From: Hyalella azteca
Taxonomy: Eukaryota; Arthropoda; Malacostraca; Amphipoda; Hyalellidae
Reading direction: 5' to 3'
DNA: 64,000 nt
Assembly (NCBI RefSeq): GCF_000764305.2
Contig: NW_025947610.1
Span: 402,615-466,614 of the forward strand
The notes under the pieces were generated by a model, which searched no databases, was not told where the DNA came from, and was given only the letters and a program-made list of their open reading frames with translations. Below are positions 1-11,000 of the stretch, piece after piece. A program made the translations under genes and the position numbers. How positions within the stretch are numbered: the stretch's first letter is position 1; the number at the start of each line of letters is the position of its first letter.

Positions 1-659
1 ATTAAACCCAAAAAATTTCCCTCGAGCAGCAGCACATAAACAAACTAATTCTCGCCAATTTTGGAGTTGCAATTTTCCGCTCTGTATATGTTCAGGTCAT
101 ATGATATATTTACGTGAAATCAATCCAATTATTCTATGAAAAAAAAAATTTGTGGGTACTAGGTAGTTCCTTAGGTTTACATCTAAGATAGAACTATACT
201 TTTTCGCGGCAAGATTTTCAAGTTTGTTGTTTTTCCCCGAACGACCGCCGAAATCAAATAGGTAAACATTTAAATCTAGTGAACTACTATTAAATCTAGT
301 GAAGTATGTAAATGGATTTAAGAAGAAAATTTCTCTATAGATTTAAGTTTTAGGAAAATTTGTTATTTAATGTTTTATGTACACGAGTTTTATATTTATT
401 TAATCATGAAGAAGTTCAGAACTGTTATGAGCTTATGACTTTTAAATTTAAGCAGCTTAATAAGTTTAACTGCCTAACACAAACGGTAGTAATTTATAGC
501 AAGTCTTCTTCTTATTACTTAAAACTGAACTTCAAATAAATTTTGCCATACTTCTGCTTCTGCAGCTAGCATATAGTGACATTGTAAACACTTAACAGTT
601 AAGATCTTGGGAAGTTGGGATTGCAATGTAAAATCCCAGTGGTTTCAGTTCAGACTCAG
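1..659. other. AT-rich sequence, no gene seen
   Basis: No convincing open frame, splice-flanked exon or repeat array is visible. Short duplicated phrases (TTAAATCTAGTGAA near 270-305) are the only structure noted. Confidence 0.5.
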
Positions 660-830
660 AGTACCATGATTGGCGCGGGCTGCGGAGAAGTGCGGGTTTG
701 ATCCCAGCTACCTGCGACAGTTTCTGGTCAGAATGGGCGAAGAGGCCGGGTGGTTAAGCACTGCAGAATTGTAGCAGTGAGTTGCGAGTTTGAGACTGCA
801 AAATGCTGTGAATGTTCTGCCATAGTGACA
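660..830 (+). repeat. tRNA-like SINE fragment
   Basis: A box-B-like GGGTTTGATCCC at about 694 is followed by a Leu/Ser-tRNA-like box A (GGGTGGTTAAGC, about 747). A hairpin-like GCA...TGC stretch and a second box-B-like GAGTTTGAGAC (about 787) come next. Two box B-like motifs suggest a dimeric or tRNA-derived SINE. No intact tRNA cloverleaf can be drawn, and no tail or target duplication is obvious. Confidence 0.45.
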
Positions 831-1396
831 AACCACAGATTTTTTGGAATCAGTTCATTTTTTATTTCCTCATTTACTCACGATTTAAACCAATTTCTTA
901 TGTGTGATAATGCAGGTATCCAGGATACTTTACTGGTCTACATATAGTAGGTATGTGCATTGTGCACAAAGTACGCTCAAACGTAAACAATGCTGGCAAA
1001 ATGGCGGACAGCCACTTTCCGCATCGGCGCGCGTATGGTATTTAATTTTGAAAGTCCCACCAAAATGTTAGCTTAATTTGATTGACTTTTGTTTGGAAAT
1101 GAACTAAAAAAACTTGAACTATGACGACATCATTTTTTTTTTCGAGAAATGTCTATCATGTACCTGCTTAGCTGGGATGTGCAAGAGGTAACATTGGGGC
1201 GGGAAATAAACATGGATATCGTATTTTGAAATTAATGAAAGATAATTTGAAATCAAGATTATAGTTTTTAGAGCATGCTCTCAAAATTTCAGAGCTTTGC
1301 AGCCATTCGGACAGTTTTTCTACCATGTCCTGTCGCGCTGTTTACGTTCAGTTCAGTCATGAGCCAGTGAGGTAAGCTGGTCCTGAACTACTGCCA
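831..1396. other. AT-rich sequence, no gene seen
   Basis: No coding signal recognised. The short open frame crossing into this stretch from 750 begins inside the SINE-like element and has no family resemblance. Confidence 0.45.
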
Positions 1397-1710
1397 AGAC
1401 TGAGACATGAGACAAGACATGAGATGAGGTATGAGACAAGCTACAAGACGAGACATGAGATGAGATGAGACGCGAGACGAGACATGAGACAAGACATGAG
1501 ATTGGACATGAGACGAGGAGATGAGACATGAGACGTCAGACGAGACGTGAGATTGGACATGATACGAGGCATGAGACGAGATGTGAGATGAGATGCAAGA
1601 CGAGACATGAGACAAGGCATGAGACAAGGAGACAAGCATGAGACGAGACGTGAGACAAGAAATGAGATTGGACATGAGATGAGACACAAGACGAGGCATG
1701 AGACGAGGCA
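1397..1710. repeat. Minisatellite of GAGACGAGACATGAGA-type units
   Basis: About 310 bp of imperfect purine-rich units built from GACATGAGAC, GACGAGAC and GAGATGAGA words. It runs directly into the adapter at 1711, so its true right end is unknown. Overlapping minus-strand open frames of up to 107 codons (Ser/Leu/Val/His-rich) are by-products of the repeat. Confidence 0.9.
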
Positions 1711-1748
1711 CTGTCTCTTATACACATCTAGATGTGTATAAGAGACAG
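1711..1748. other. Nextera mate-pair junction adapter (Tn5 mosaic ends), assembly artefact
   Basis: The 38 bases are CTGTCTCTTATACACATCT followed by AGATGTGTATAAGAGACAG: two inverted Tn5 mosaic ends joined head to head. This is exactly the circularisation junction of Nextera mate-pair libraries. No IS50 or transposase gene is nearby. Left is a minisatellite; right is the interior of a MITE whose left end is missing. The sequences on the two sides are therefore probably not contiguous in the genome. Confidence 0.97.
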
Positions 1749-1960
1749 GTCTAAGTTACCCCAAGAGCTGGGGTAACAAAGACCATCACTTTTTTTGAAA
1801 TTACATAAAGACTATGAGAGGCAGGAGCCAGCAATTTATGGTGAGTGAAGCTAGAGTATAGACCTGTATTTTGCATGTTTCAATTCAAGTTTAATTTAGC
1901 TAGTAAAAAAATGGCTTCATTTATAAAAAAAAGTGGTCTAAGTTACCCCATTTTACGGTA
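1749..1960. mobile_element. Mariner-like MITE, left end truncated at the adapter
   Basis: The right end at 1933-1960 reads GTGGTCTAAGTTACCCC, ATTTTACGG and TA. Its reverse complement (TACCGTAAAATGGGGTAAC) resembles TA-flanked mariner-type termini common in invertebrates. A subterminal inverted motif (GGTCTAAGTTACCCC with GGGGTAAC) lies at 1748-1785. The matching left terminus is missing because the sequence starts at the adapter. Confidence 0.55.
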
Positions 1961-3422
1961 CCCATGATGTATGATCATTGTCTTCATTGATCAATAATAG
2001 TTGCTGGCTGTGTATCATCTTATTCTGAATTCCATTATCACTTATTATTGAATTCCTAATTTTGTTGAATTTAGATAGCTACCTCTTGAATAAAAAATGA
2101 AGTGCCTATAAAAATCTAATAATTTTAGACCCATACGGCCATACCTATCTTATTTATATGTTTATTCCTATATTAGTCCAGCACTCAAGCTTTGATATTG
2201 AAAGGAAAGTTTAATTTTTTATTAATAATTAATTATTTAACTTTGATCATTTGATGGTCTTGTGTTAGAGACTTGATTAGTAGAAATGGTATTGTACACC
2301 TAATTTTAATAAAAAATGTCGTATCACTAATGTCACTGGGTTCTTAAAAGACTGAAAATTTCTCATAAGACTGACAATAATTAAGAAAATTAATTTTTAT
2401 AGGACTGAAAATTAATACCAAAATCTCATTGCTTCTAAGTCAGTTATCACATATTATATTGCCTCTGAATCTAAAGTACCTATATAAAATTATCTGGTGC
2501 CTGGTATGGTGGTCAGTACTCATTACTACTGGGGTAAAATTAGAGCTTTGTGTGTGCTTTAGCTATGATAATGATAGGCAAATGAGTTTGCAGCTGGGCA
2601 AATGAGTTCAGGACCCAAAATGGCTTTTGAAGGCTTTAAAACTGCATTCATGGCTCACAAAATGGACTCGTGGCTCAAAAATACCAACTCACAAAAATTG
2701 GGCAGAAGCCATCCCAGCCATGATAAATAAGAAGAAAATGTCCATGCTCAAAGTCTATTTCATCTGTTTCCTATGATTATTGAAATTAAATTGAATAATT
2801 TCTTCAATAAAAATTGTGGAAATATCACATTTTGGCCAATAATTTTTTAAAAACTCCTGTAAAATGAGCTTTTTCAAGTGTAATTTGCCAAAAATTCTGA
2901 CCCATGGTCCACATTGGGATAAATAATTTCCCATCTAATCCTAATGTTTAATATTAGTGCATGATTAAGTCACAAAATTCTATTTGTGACAACAATATAA
3001 CACCTTGAGTTTAAATCTGGCATGAAATATACCTTACAAGCCACAACTAGAGTTTACTCACCATTTTTGGAGCTGCAAGAGCAAGATTCCTGCTAGATGG
3101 ATTATCTATCATCTGATTGTGCAAATTGTACAATCTGCCATGAAATTCCAAATGTAGAAGAAACTTGTAACTTTGCTTAGTTGGAATTTTCCTACTTTTG
3201 AATGAAGTCTCACAGCTACAAATACGTACAACATAATAGTAAGAGACCAATTCCCAATACATTTGGAATTTTGTAGCCCAATCCTTAGTATATATTTTGG
3301 ATGTAGCAGTCCCAGGCCACAATAGATTGCTGCTTCTCATGGTAAAATTCCAGGAAGTGGTTGGTCATTTAGCTGCACCAGGACACACTTGAGGACAGGG
3401 GGGGGAGCAATTAGCAATACAA
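1961..3422. other. AT-rich sequence, no gene seen
   Basis: No exon recognised. A 97-codon minus-strand open frame at 3047-3340 has no family resemblance. A short local repeat (CAAATGAGTT, near 2578-2612) is present. Confidence 0.45.
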
Positions 3423-3971
3423 TACCGTCAACCAGGGCAACTCAGGACGCACCTCTGACACGTCGTAAAACAGTCATAGTAGCGAAACTAATTGGAATAT
3501 TGCTAAACTAAATATAGTGGCCTAAACAACAACATTTTTCCTATCTATGTAGTATAAAGGAAGTCGAAAAATACGACATATACTAGCTTTGAAAAATTCC
3601 TGAAAAAAATGGTGAAAAACGCTTTTTTGAAAAGTTACTTCTGCTAAGGTCTGTAGCAAAAAAAATATTTGCTGTATTAAAAAATTTTACTTACATAAAA
3701 GTTGCACCCAGGTGTCCGCTTGAAAACGTAATTGACAGATTTTACCTATCTCATTACAAAAAAAAAAAAATGGCGGCCATTTCCGCACGGCGGGGCTACT
3801 CGGGACAATGGCACCTTACGAATAGCATATGGAATTTTTTTGAAGATGCCATTCGATAGCCCTCGCAAAGAGCTATAAAATGAGCCTAAACTTGTTTATG
3901 AAATGTTTCATCATAAGAAGTTATTAACAAAAAACGCTCAAAACCGTCCCGAGCAGCCCCGGTTGACGGTA
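3423..3971. mobile_element. TA-flanked MITE (Tc1/mariner-like), 549 bp
   Basis: Left terminus TACCGTCAACCAGGGC and right terminus GCCCCGGTTGACGGTA are inverted copies, extending imperfectly over about 28 bp (CTCAGGAC against GTCCCGAG). Both ends carry TA, the Tc1/mariner target. The interior has no transposase, so it is non-autonomous. An internal partial copy of the terminus (CGGGGCTACTCGGGAC) lies near 3790. Confidence 0.75.
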
Positions 3972-6493
3972 GTGCTAACTGTTAAGGAAATGGCACTGAT
4001 TTGGGTGCTGGAGTGTTGTAATGCAGTCAAGGGCATCCTGCTCCTTTTCCAGGGTGTGCGCTCTTATTTGGCTGCTGCAATCCTATGAGTAAATTACATA
4101 GGTACATGGTCATTTAGAAGACATTTAATGATGATTTAAAATGCCATCATGGTGATAAGTAGTTTGTTTAGTCCATAGTTTGCTTTGATGGAAAGTTGAC
4201 CCAATATTTGAAAGCAAAGGAGATGACAAGCAAATTCACCATGTCTGGTGAATTTGGTGAATTAGCTGGGCATTTGCTTTACAGTACTTATTAATCCTTA
4301 TTGACCACATAATAATAATTAGAGCATGTTTTGTTGAAGTAACATCTCATTTAAGATGCACTCTGACATGACAGCAACTGCAAGGGCATCAAAAATTGTT
4401 GTGGGTGCGGTCACTGCACTGCAGAATATTTTGGTGCAGTGCAGTGATATTTTGGAGCAAATATCCAACACTGCAGGATATTTTGGTGGGAGCATGGTGC
4501 TGAACTGCAGGAGAATGAATTTGCAAGGCACATAATTTGTAAGCTAGAGTATAATTTTCATGGAATTATAAATTTACAAGCCACAAGGATTGTTTCTGAT
4601 TGAACCAACATATAAATATAGATGCATAAATTTGAAGCTAGAGGATTCAATACCCACCACAATGATGAGGTAGCTATAATATTCTAGAAAGTAAATCTTC
4701 CATATTATTAGGATTTTCCAAACTTATGTAAACAATAGAATTTCTTATCTTTTGTCCTCTTTCTGGCATGGAAATTAGATATTTTCTGTGCACCTGATGG
4801 CATTCATTTTCCACCTGAGATTAGTTGCTGCACTCCAACAGAAACAATATGTTGAAACCAAAATTGAAGAAATATTTATGAGTAGATTTTAATGACTTAT
4901 TAATATTTTTGACTATATCTCTAACCAATTATGTCTATTTCTGGCAAGCATTTTATGATAATTGTTGAAAATTGCTGGTTACTGGGCTCATCAAGCTCCT
5001 GTGTTTTCACATAATCCGCATTGCTCCACCGCTGTGTTTGTAGCACATTCACGCCTTAGCCTACTCTTTCCGTCTTAGCCATTTGGTTGTTATGGTGGCA
5101 ATGGAGAAAGAAAGAGAAAAGCAAAAAGCATTAAGCTAATGTTTAAAACTCCTTCCTTCAGCGAGAGACCGGTATTGTTCAATATTAATGATATTGATCC
5201 CTATGAAGTGCTGGCACAACATTGTGTGCAGATTTTACAAGCCTGCCTCCCATTTAACATGGTGACTTAGTGAACTACTTGGTTTCAGCCAATAAACATT
5301 GCAATAACTCAAGGCATGCCAGACGCTTGAAGCTTTCAAGCTATTTGCAGAAGGATGGGTGCATGAGATATACACCCACAAACCTATCAGCTGCAACAAC
5401 ACTCATTGCTGCCAAGATGGGAATAATGGATCATGACAATGTAATTGGATCTGTTAATATAACTTTTTCTTTTCTCATATGTAGCTTATTTAGTGGCATG
5501 TAACAGACTTTGCCCCTGTAAAATATAAAGTATTGTGTATCATAAATATTCACAGCTGGTAAAATCAATATACCAGTACCATATGTATATCAGTACGATT
5601 CATAAACTGATACGATGTACACTGCTGGTAAACTGAAGAAATGTATTCCATTGTCCCGTTTTCTGTTTAAATACTTAGTCCTGACTCCTGAGAATGTCTG
5701 CTGCATCCAATCTTCAAGGGAAAAACTTTGAAAAGAGACAAGCGCAGTAGATTGAACATGCAGGCAAAAGCTAGACCATGCTACAAATATGAAGGCCGAT
5801 CCTACAATGAATCTTGCGATTTGGTGCCGTGATGTCATTAGAGTCTGGTAGATTTATAGGACATAAAACTAGTATAGATCTATTGATAGTGCTGTGCACT
5901 GTGCTATCAGCTACCTATCTGTTATGTGACTCTTCAATGTCTAAAAGATCTGCCTTCCTGAAATGTTTTTGTATATTTAAGCCAGTTAAACGGTCAATAT
6001 TTAGCTCATTACCTTGCTCCATACAAACTTTACAAAGCTAATGAATAGACTTATCAATAATTGTTTACACAAAAATCCCTAAGTGATAAACACCACCTTG
6101 GCCTGTTGGCCATTATTGAAGGCAATAAGTGCCCTTTTTAGCCATCCATTATGATCCATATACTGTTATTGTTAGTAGGCTAATTGCAACATAAAAAATA
6201 ACACTTCAAAAAGACAAAAAAACTTAAAAAATCAAATAAATAAAAAAAATCATGAAAAAATGAAAAAATCATTGATTTTTTTATTTTTTTGATTTTTTTC
6301 TTTTAAATCAAAAAAAATCACCAAACGTGGTTTAATTATTGAGCATGTTATTGTAAGTTGCTGATTCTGTTTTGATTGCCAGTTAACCTGAGAATCAATT
6401 AAAAGAATAACATAAACCATAGTCATGAGTGTCTCCCAAACAGTCAGACCACATCCATGCAGGAATTGACTCACAATAACTTGCTACTCTCAG
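3972..6493. other. Presumed SMC2 upstream intron or 5' flank, no coding exon recognised
   Basis: The Walker A exon of SMC2 must lie before 6494, yet no GLNGSGKSN-type coding block is visible here. A short open stretch near 5178-5268 (NINDIDPYEVLAQHCVQILQ) followed by a frame-shifted stretch from 5270 (SANKHCNNSRHARRLK) looks like a decayed coding sequence. I could not assign it to a family. Confidence 0.4.
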
Positions 6494-8021
6494 GTCCGAG
6501 CCACAAATCTGCAGGAGTTGGTCTACAAGAATGGCCAAGCAGGTGTTACCAAGGCCACTGTCACAATTACTTTTGACAACTCAGACAAGAAACAGAGTCC
6601 AATTGGATACGAGCATTACGATGAGGTCACCATCACTCGACAGGTGTGTAAATTGGATATGAGCATAGTAATATGGCCAACATCACTTAACAGGTATGTA
6701 AGCAATAGAAGTGACTTAATTTTATCATTGAAGATAATTATTTATTTTATTATTAGCTATTTATGTAGGAAAATAACTAGTTAACTAACAGCATCAAACA
6801 TAAATTATAGTCAGCCATAAAATTTCCATTGATACTTTGTGATAATCTTATTCAATAGCTTATCTCTTTGCTGTATATACTTATCTTGAAGATTATCTAT
6901 ATAATATCATTATCTTATCTATATCCTTTGCTTTAGGATTATGTAGAGTCATGAGTCATTAAATTTTTGCAATTATCAATGAATATTAAGAATAAATAAT
7001 TTTTTCCTTAATTGTCTAGGTTGTTATTGGAGGACGGAACAAGTATTTGATCAACGGGACAACTGTACAGAACAACCGCGTGCAGGACTTCTTCAGATCC
7101 GTGCAGCTGAATGTGAACAACCCCCACTTCCTTATCATGCAAGGACGCATCACTAAAGTGCTCAACATGAAGCCTCCTGAGGTAATATAAGCTAATATTT
7201 GGTGTTTTTATTGCTGAGTTAAATAACCACAGGGTACAACTATTAAATTCTACTCACCAGGTGCCAGTTCTTCCATGATAAGCAGCTGCATGAATAAAGA
7301 GAATTTAGTAGGTATGTGATCTTGATATACAGACCAGTTCAATTGAAACCTTGTGTTGAATCAAGAATCAGCAAAATTTTGAGGTTTGAATGATAATTTT
7401 GCTGGGAAATTTTAGTTTTAATTCATTTAAACCTCATTAATATCAACATTTGAAAATATTTTCTTCCTTGCAGGTTTTACTAAATGCTTTACATTGTCAT
7501 TCTAATTTCATTTGGTAAAATTAGGATGCCAATTAACAATTTTTGGAATTTTTTGAGTTTATATTCCATAGACTTGCTACTGACTAATCACTAAATTTGA
7601 GCTTATTATTTTTTTTTTGGGGGGGGGGGGAAATTTTGTGTGACTGAATGTTTTATTATACCCATGAGTTTTTTTTCTGTTACTTGACCTAGAAATATTC
7701 TGTATTTTCAATCAAAATATAAATGTTATTTCTGACATGAATGTGTTTGGTAATTTTCTGTCCAATTCCATCTATTGTTTGGCAGCTCGCATTGTACCTA
7801 TCTAAAATTTTGTTGATTCTATGAACACTTGACTTTGTCATAAAATATTCTGTCTGACTGAACGTAATACAAAGGAAGTACCGTGTGTGTTATGATCTTT
7901 TGTAATGCAGATCCTGGCAATGATTGAGGAAGCTGCTGGCACGAGGATGTACGAGGCCAAGAAGCAGCAGGCACAGAAGACGATTGAAAAGAAAGATGCT
8001 AAGCTTAAAGAGATAAATGAT
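6494..8021 (+). CDS. SMC2: SMC2 exons 1-3: ATPase head, N-lobe part with Q-loop
   Basis: Three phase-0 exons (6494-6643, 7020-7181, 7911-8021) encode the second half of the N-terminal head lobe. The first begins with [14 protein letters not shown], which in SMC2 follows directly after the Walker A helix, so one coding exon of roughly 55 residues is expected upstream. The second carries [13 protein letters not shown], the Q-loop segment that contacts the nucleotide and Mg2+. The third carries the conserved [13 protein letters not shown] helix that leads into the coiled coil. I searched 1-6493 for a GSGKSN-type Walker A and found none. Confidence 0.96.
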
Positions 8022-11000
8022 GTGAGAAATTAACAGACCAAATAAAAATCTTCATTCTTTGGTGTCTGTGATGGAGTGCACACATAAGTAGAGTGACTTA
8101 GAAAGTATTTTTGAATTTTATATAATTTCTTCCAAGATAATAAATTATAATTATGTAGTTTATAAATATAGTTGGCTATATCAGCTGGTTGTTAGGAAGA
8201 TAGTCCCATCAGCCATTTGCAGCAAAATTAATAGTTACATTTTAGGATTACATTGACTCGGGGTGTTTCATCACCAAATGAAATGTTCGTACTGAGCAGA
8301 TCCTATCAGAAGAGATCACCCCAACACTGAGCAAACTCAAAGAAGAGCGCTCACAATATCTCGAGTACCAGAAGGTGCAACGGGAACTTGAGCATCTCAC
8401 TAAACTCTATGTTGCTTTCAAGTTCGTCCAAGCTGAGGTGTGTACATAATCTCCTAGGTATGCCTCCTACAATATATCTATGTCCACATGTCTGCTAATG
8501 AATTGAGGTTTATCTCCTATTAAAGTTGCATGCTTCTATAGATTTTATTGTAATCTTTTTTTGTGTGTTTGTGTGTGTGCAGAAGCTCCGAACAACAGCA
8601 CAGACTCAGCACGATGAAGGCAAAACAGATCTTGCCAAGCTTCAGCAAAGTATTGCTGATGGCTCACGTCAAGTCTCTGAGCTGCAGGATCAAATTGCTC
8701 AACTTCAACAAATAAGAGACTCGGTAAGTGTTGGAAGCAAAATATGAAAGGTGACAAATTTGAACTGGTATTCCTGATTATAATTGAACATCAGGCAACA
8801 TAAATCCTAGTTTTAATGTGTTTCTCCATGTCACAGCTTGAGAGATTTCATCAATGTTCCCATTGTGAGTTCTTATCATCCAATCTAATTCTAAGTCATC
8901 CATTATTTTCATTGGCTCTGAACTTGAAATTTGTTGTTACATTCTTATAGCTCCAGAAATGAAATGACCTTAATTAAGAAGGCATGTATTGAGCTGAAGT
9001 TTCATAACAGGAGACGGGTGGGCAGCTGCAGGAGCTGGAGAAGGAACTCAAGGAGAAAGAAAAAGCTGAGGTGCGAGTTGCTGCTGCTCTGAAAAGCCTC
9101 AGAGAGACAATCAAGGCAGAAGAGAAGAAGTGCAAGCAACTGCAAAAGTTCTTAGCTGAGGTAAGACATTATTATATTTTATTGACTTATAGAAATTCCG
9201 TCAATGTGTGTAGACCGGTGCTATAGAAGTTTTCGATATAGTAAACATTGTTGGAAAATCTAGAGACTGATAAATTTTGCCTAGGTACAACTTTGTAGGT
9301 AGGTAGGTACAACTTTGTACTAGCTGGCAAAATGTTTTTCAGAAGGCGTCATCTCGCAACGAGGGGTCATCATGCAAATAACGAGGATATTTTGTTAACA
9401 AATTTTACTTATCATGCATTGAACGAGGATATTTTGTTTACAAATTTTACTTTGAAATTTACGAAAAGTAAAAATTGAGATCTGTGTATGCAGGATGAAA
9501 AGGCTTTGGAGCAGAAGCGTGCAGAAGGCAACAAAGTGCAAGGCACATATGATGCAATGCGTGCTGCTGCTACAGTAAACACTGAGGCCGTGGCTGCGGC
9601 AGAGGCACGCCTGCAGGCCATCAGCACGGGCATGTACGCTTCACAGGCCGGTGGTGAAGATGCTACACTTCAGGACCAGATTATCAGTGAGTTCTTAGAT
9701 CAAAACCCAGGCAGGGTATTGTAAAGCACTCAATAATTTCCTATCATTCCAATAGGTTGAGGTTTGTTTAATGGACAGTTTCTGTTCAGGTGATGGTGAC
9801 CTAGTGTGAAGGAGTTTTGATTGAAGAGTTGTGGAGCACTCCTGTTAATGTTGATGTGGTGATTTACAGAAGCAAAAGCGGCCATCACTGCGGCCAAGAC
9901 TGAGACGAAGCAAGCAGAGATGCGTCTGAAGCACAGTCGGGAGGAGCTCAAGCGCAAGAAAGTGGAAATGAATCAGACTGAGGCAGCCTACAAGCAAGAC
10001 AAGGGTCTACTGGATAGAATGGAAAAAGAAGTCAAAAACTTGGAAGTAAGTGAATAACCCTCGTTGATAGATCACATAGAACAGTGGTTCCCAAACTTTT
10101 TCAGGCTGGCGTCCCCTTTGGCACCCTAGTGAATTTCTATCGCCCCCCACAGCCATACGCCTCTTTCTTGAAATTTAGTATGCTGCTATTTTAAAAGATG
10201 AAGGTTAAACACAAATGTGTATTTTACAAATAGAACCCCATTTAGTGAACCAATATGCTTTTCAGCTGTTTTAACCGTTTCAGCACTAAAAACCTAGGAC
10301 GTCGCCGGCGAATTTACGGCCGGACTCGTGGCCGGTCTCGCGACCAATCTCTAGATTCAATTATCAAAATCAAAATAATGAACGCAGCTCTATGAAACTT
10401 GGAACACGTATTCATCAGAACCTAACGGTGATGTTTAGCTCGTAAATTTTTTTTAATTTCACCTTCATTCGTGAGTTACGCGTATATTGCGAAACAGTCC
10501 GAAATTCGCAGTGATCAAAGAATTTCTTCCAAACTATTGAATTGATTTGAACGGAATTTTGAATATACATTCCTAACTACCAAACGGTGATTTTTAAGCT
10601 TATGATTTTTTTTCGGTTTTACCTTCGTTTGCGATTTTTTTTTCAGTTCACCGTCATTCTTGATTTCACACTTCCTTATATTCGGCCCGTATCGCCGGAT
10701 AATTTGTCACTTAAATTTGCGGCGATCAAGAAATTTCTTCTAAACTACAGAACAGTTTCCAACGAAACTTTGTATATAAATACCTAACCTCTCAACGGCG
10801 AAGTTTAGCTCTTGACAATTTTTTTTATTTTGCTTTCGTTCGCGAGTTATACAGACATAGGAGGAACGACCGGCTTCTCTACTGGCCGGTTTAACCAAGA
10901 GCCGTTTACGTATAGCCGAATACGTGTAGCCGTATACCGTAACTCGCAAACAAAGGCAAAACGAAAAAATTGTAAACATCACCGTTGCTGAGGTTAGGTA

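Noticed and set aside
1388..1727. Ser/Leu/Val/His-rich minus-strand frames
   Set aside because: Products of the GACATGAGA minisatellite; one even includes translated adapter sequence.
1711..1748. A genuine Tn5/IS50 insertion or bacterial contamination
   Set aside because: Only the two mosaic ends are present, head to head, with no IS50 or resistance genes. That is a library adapter.
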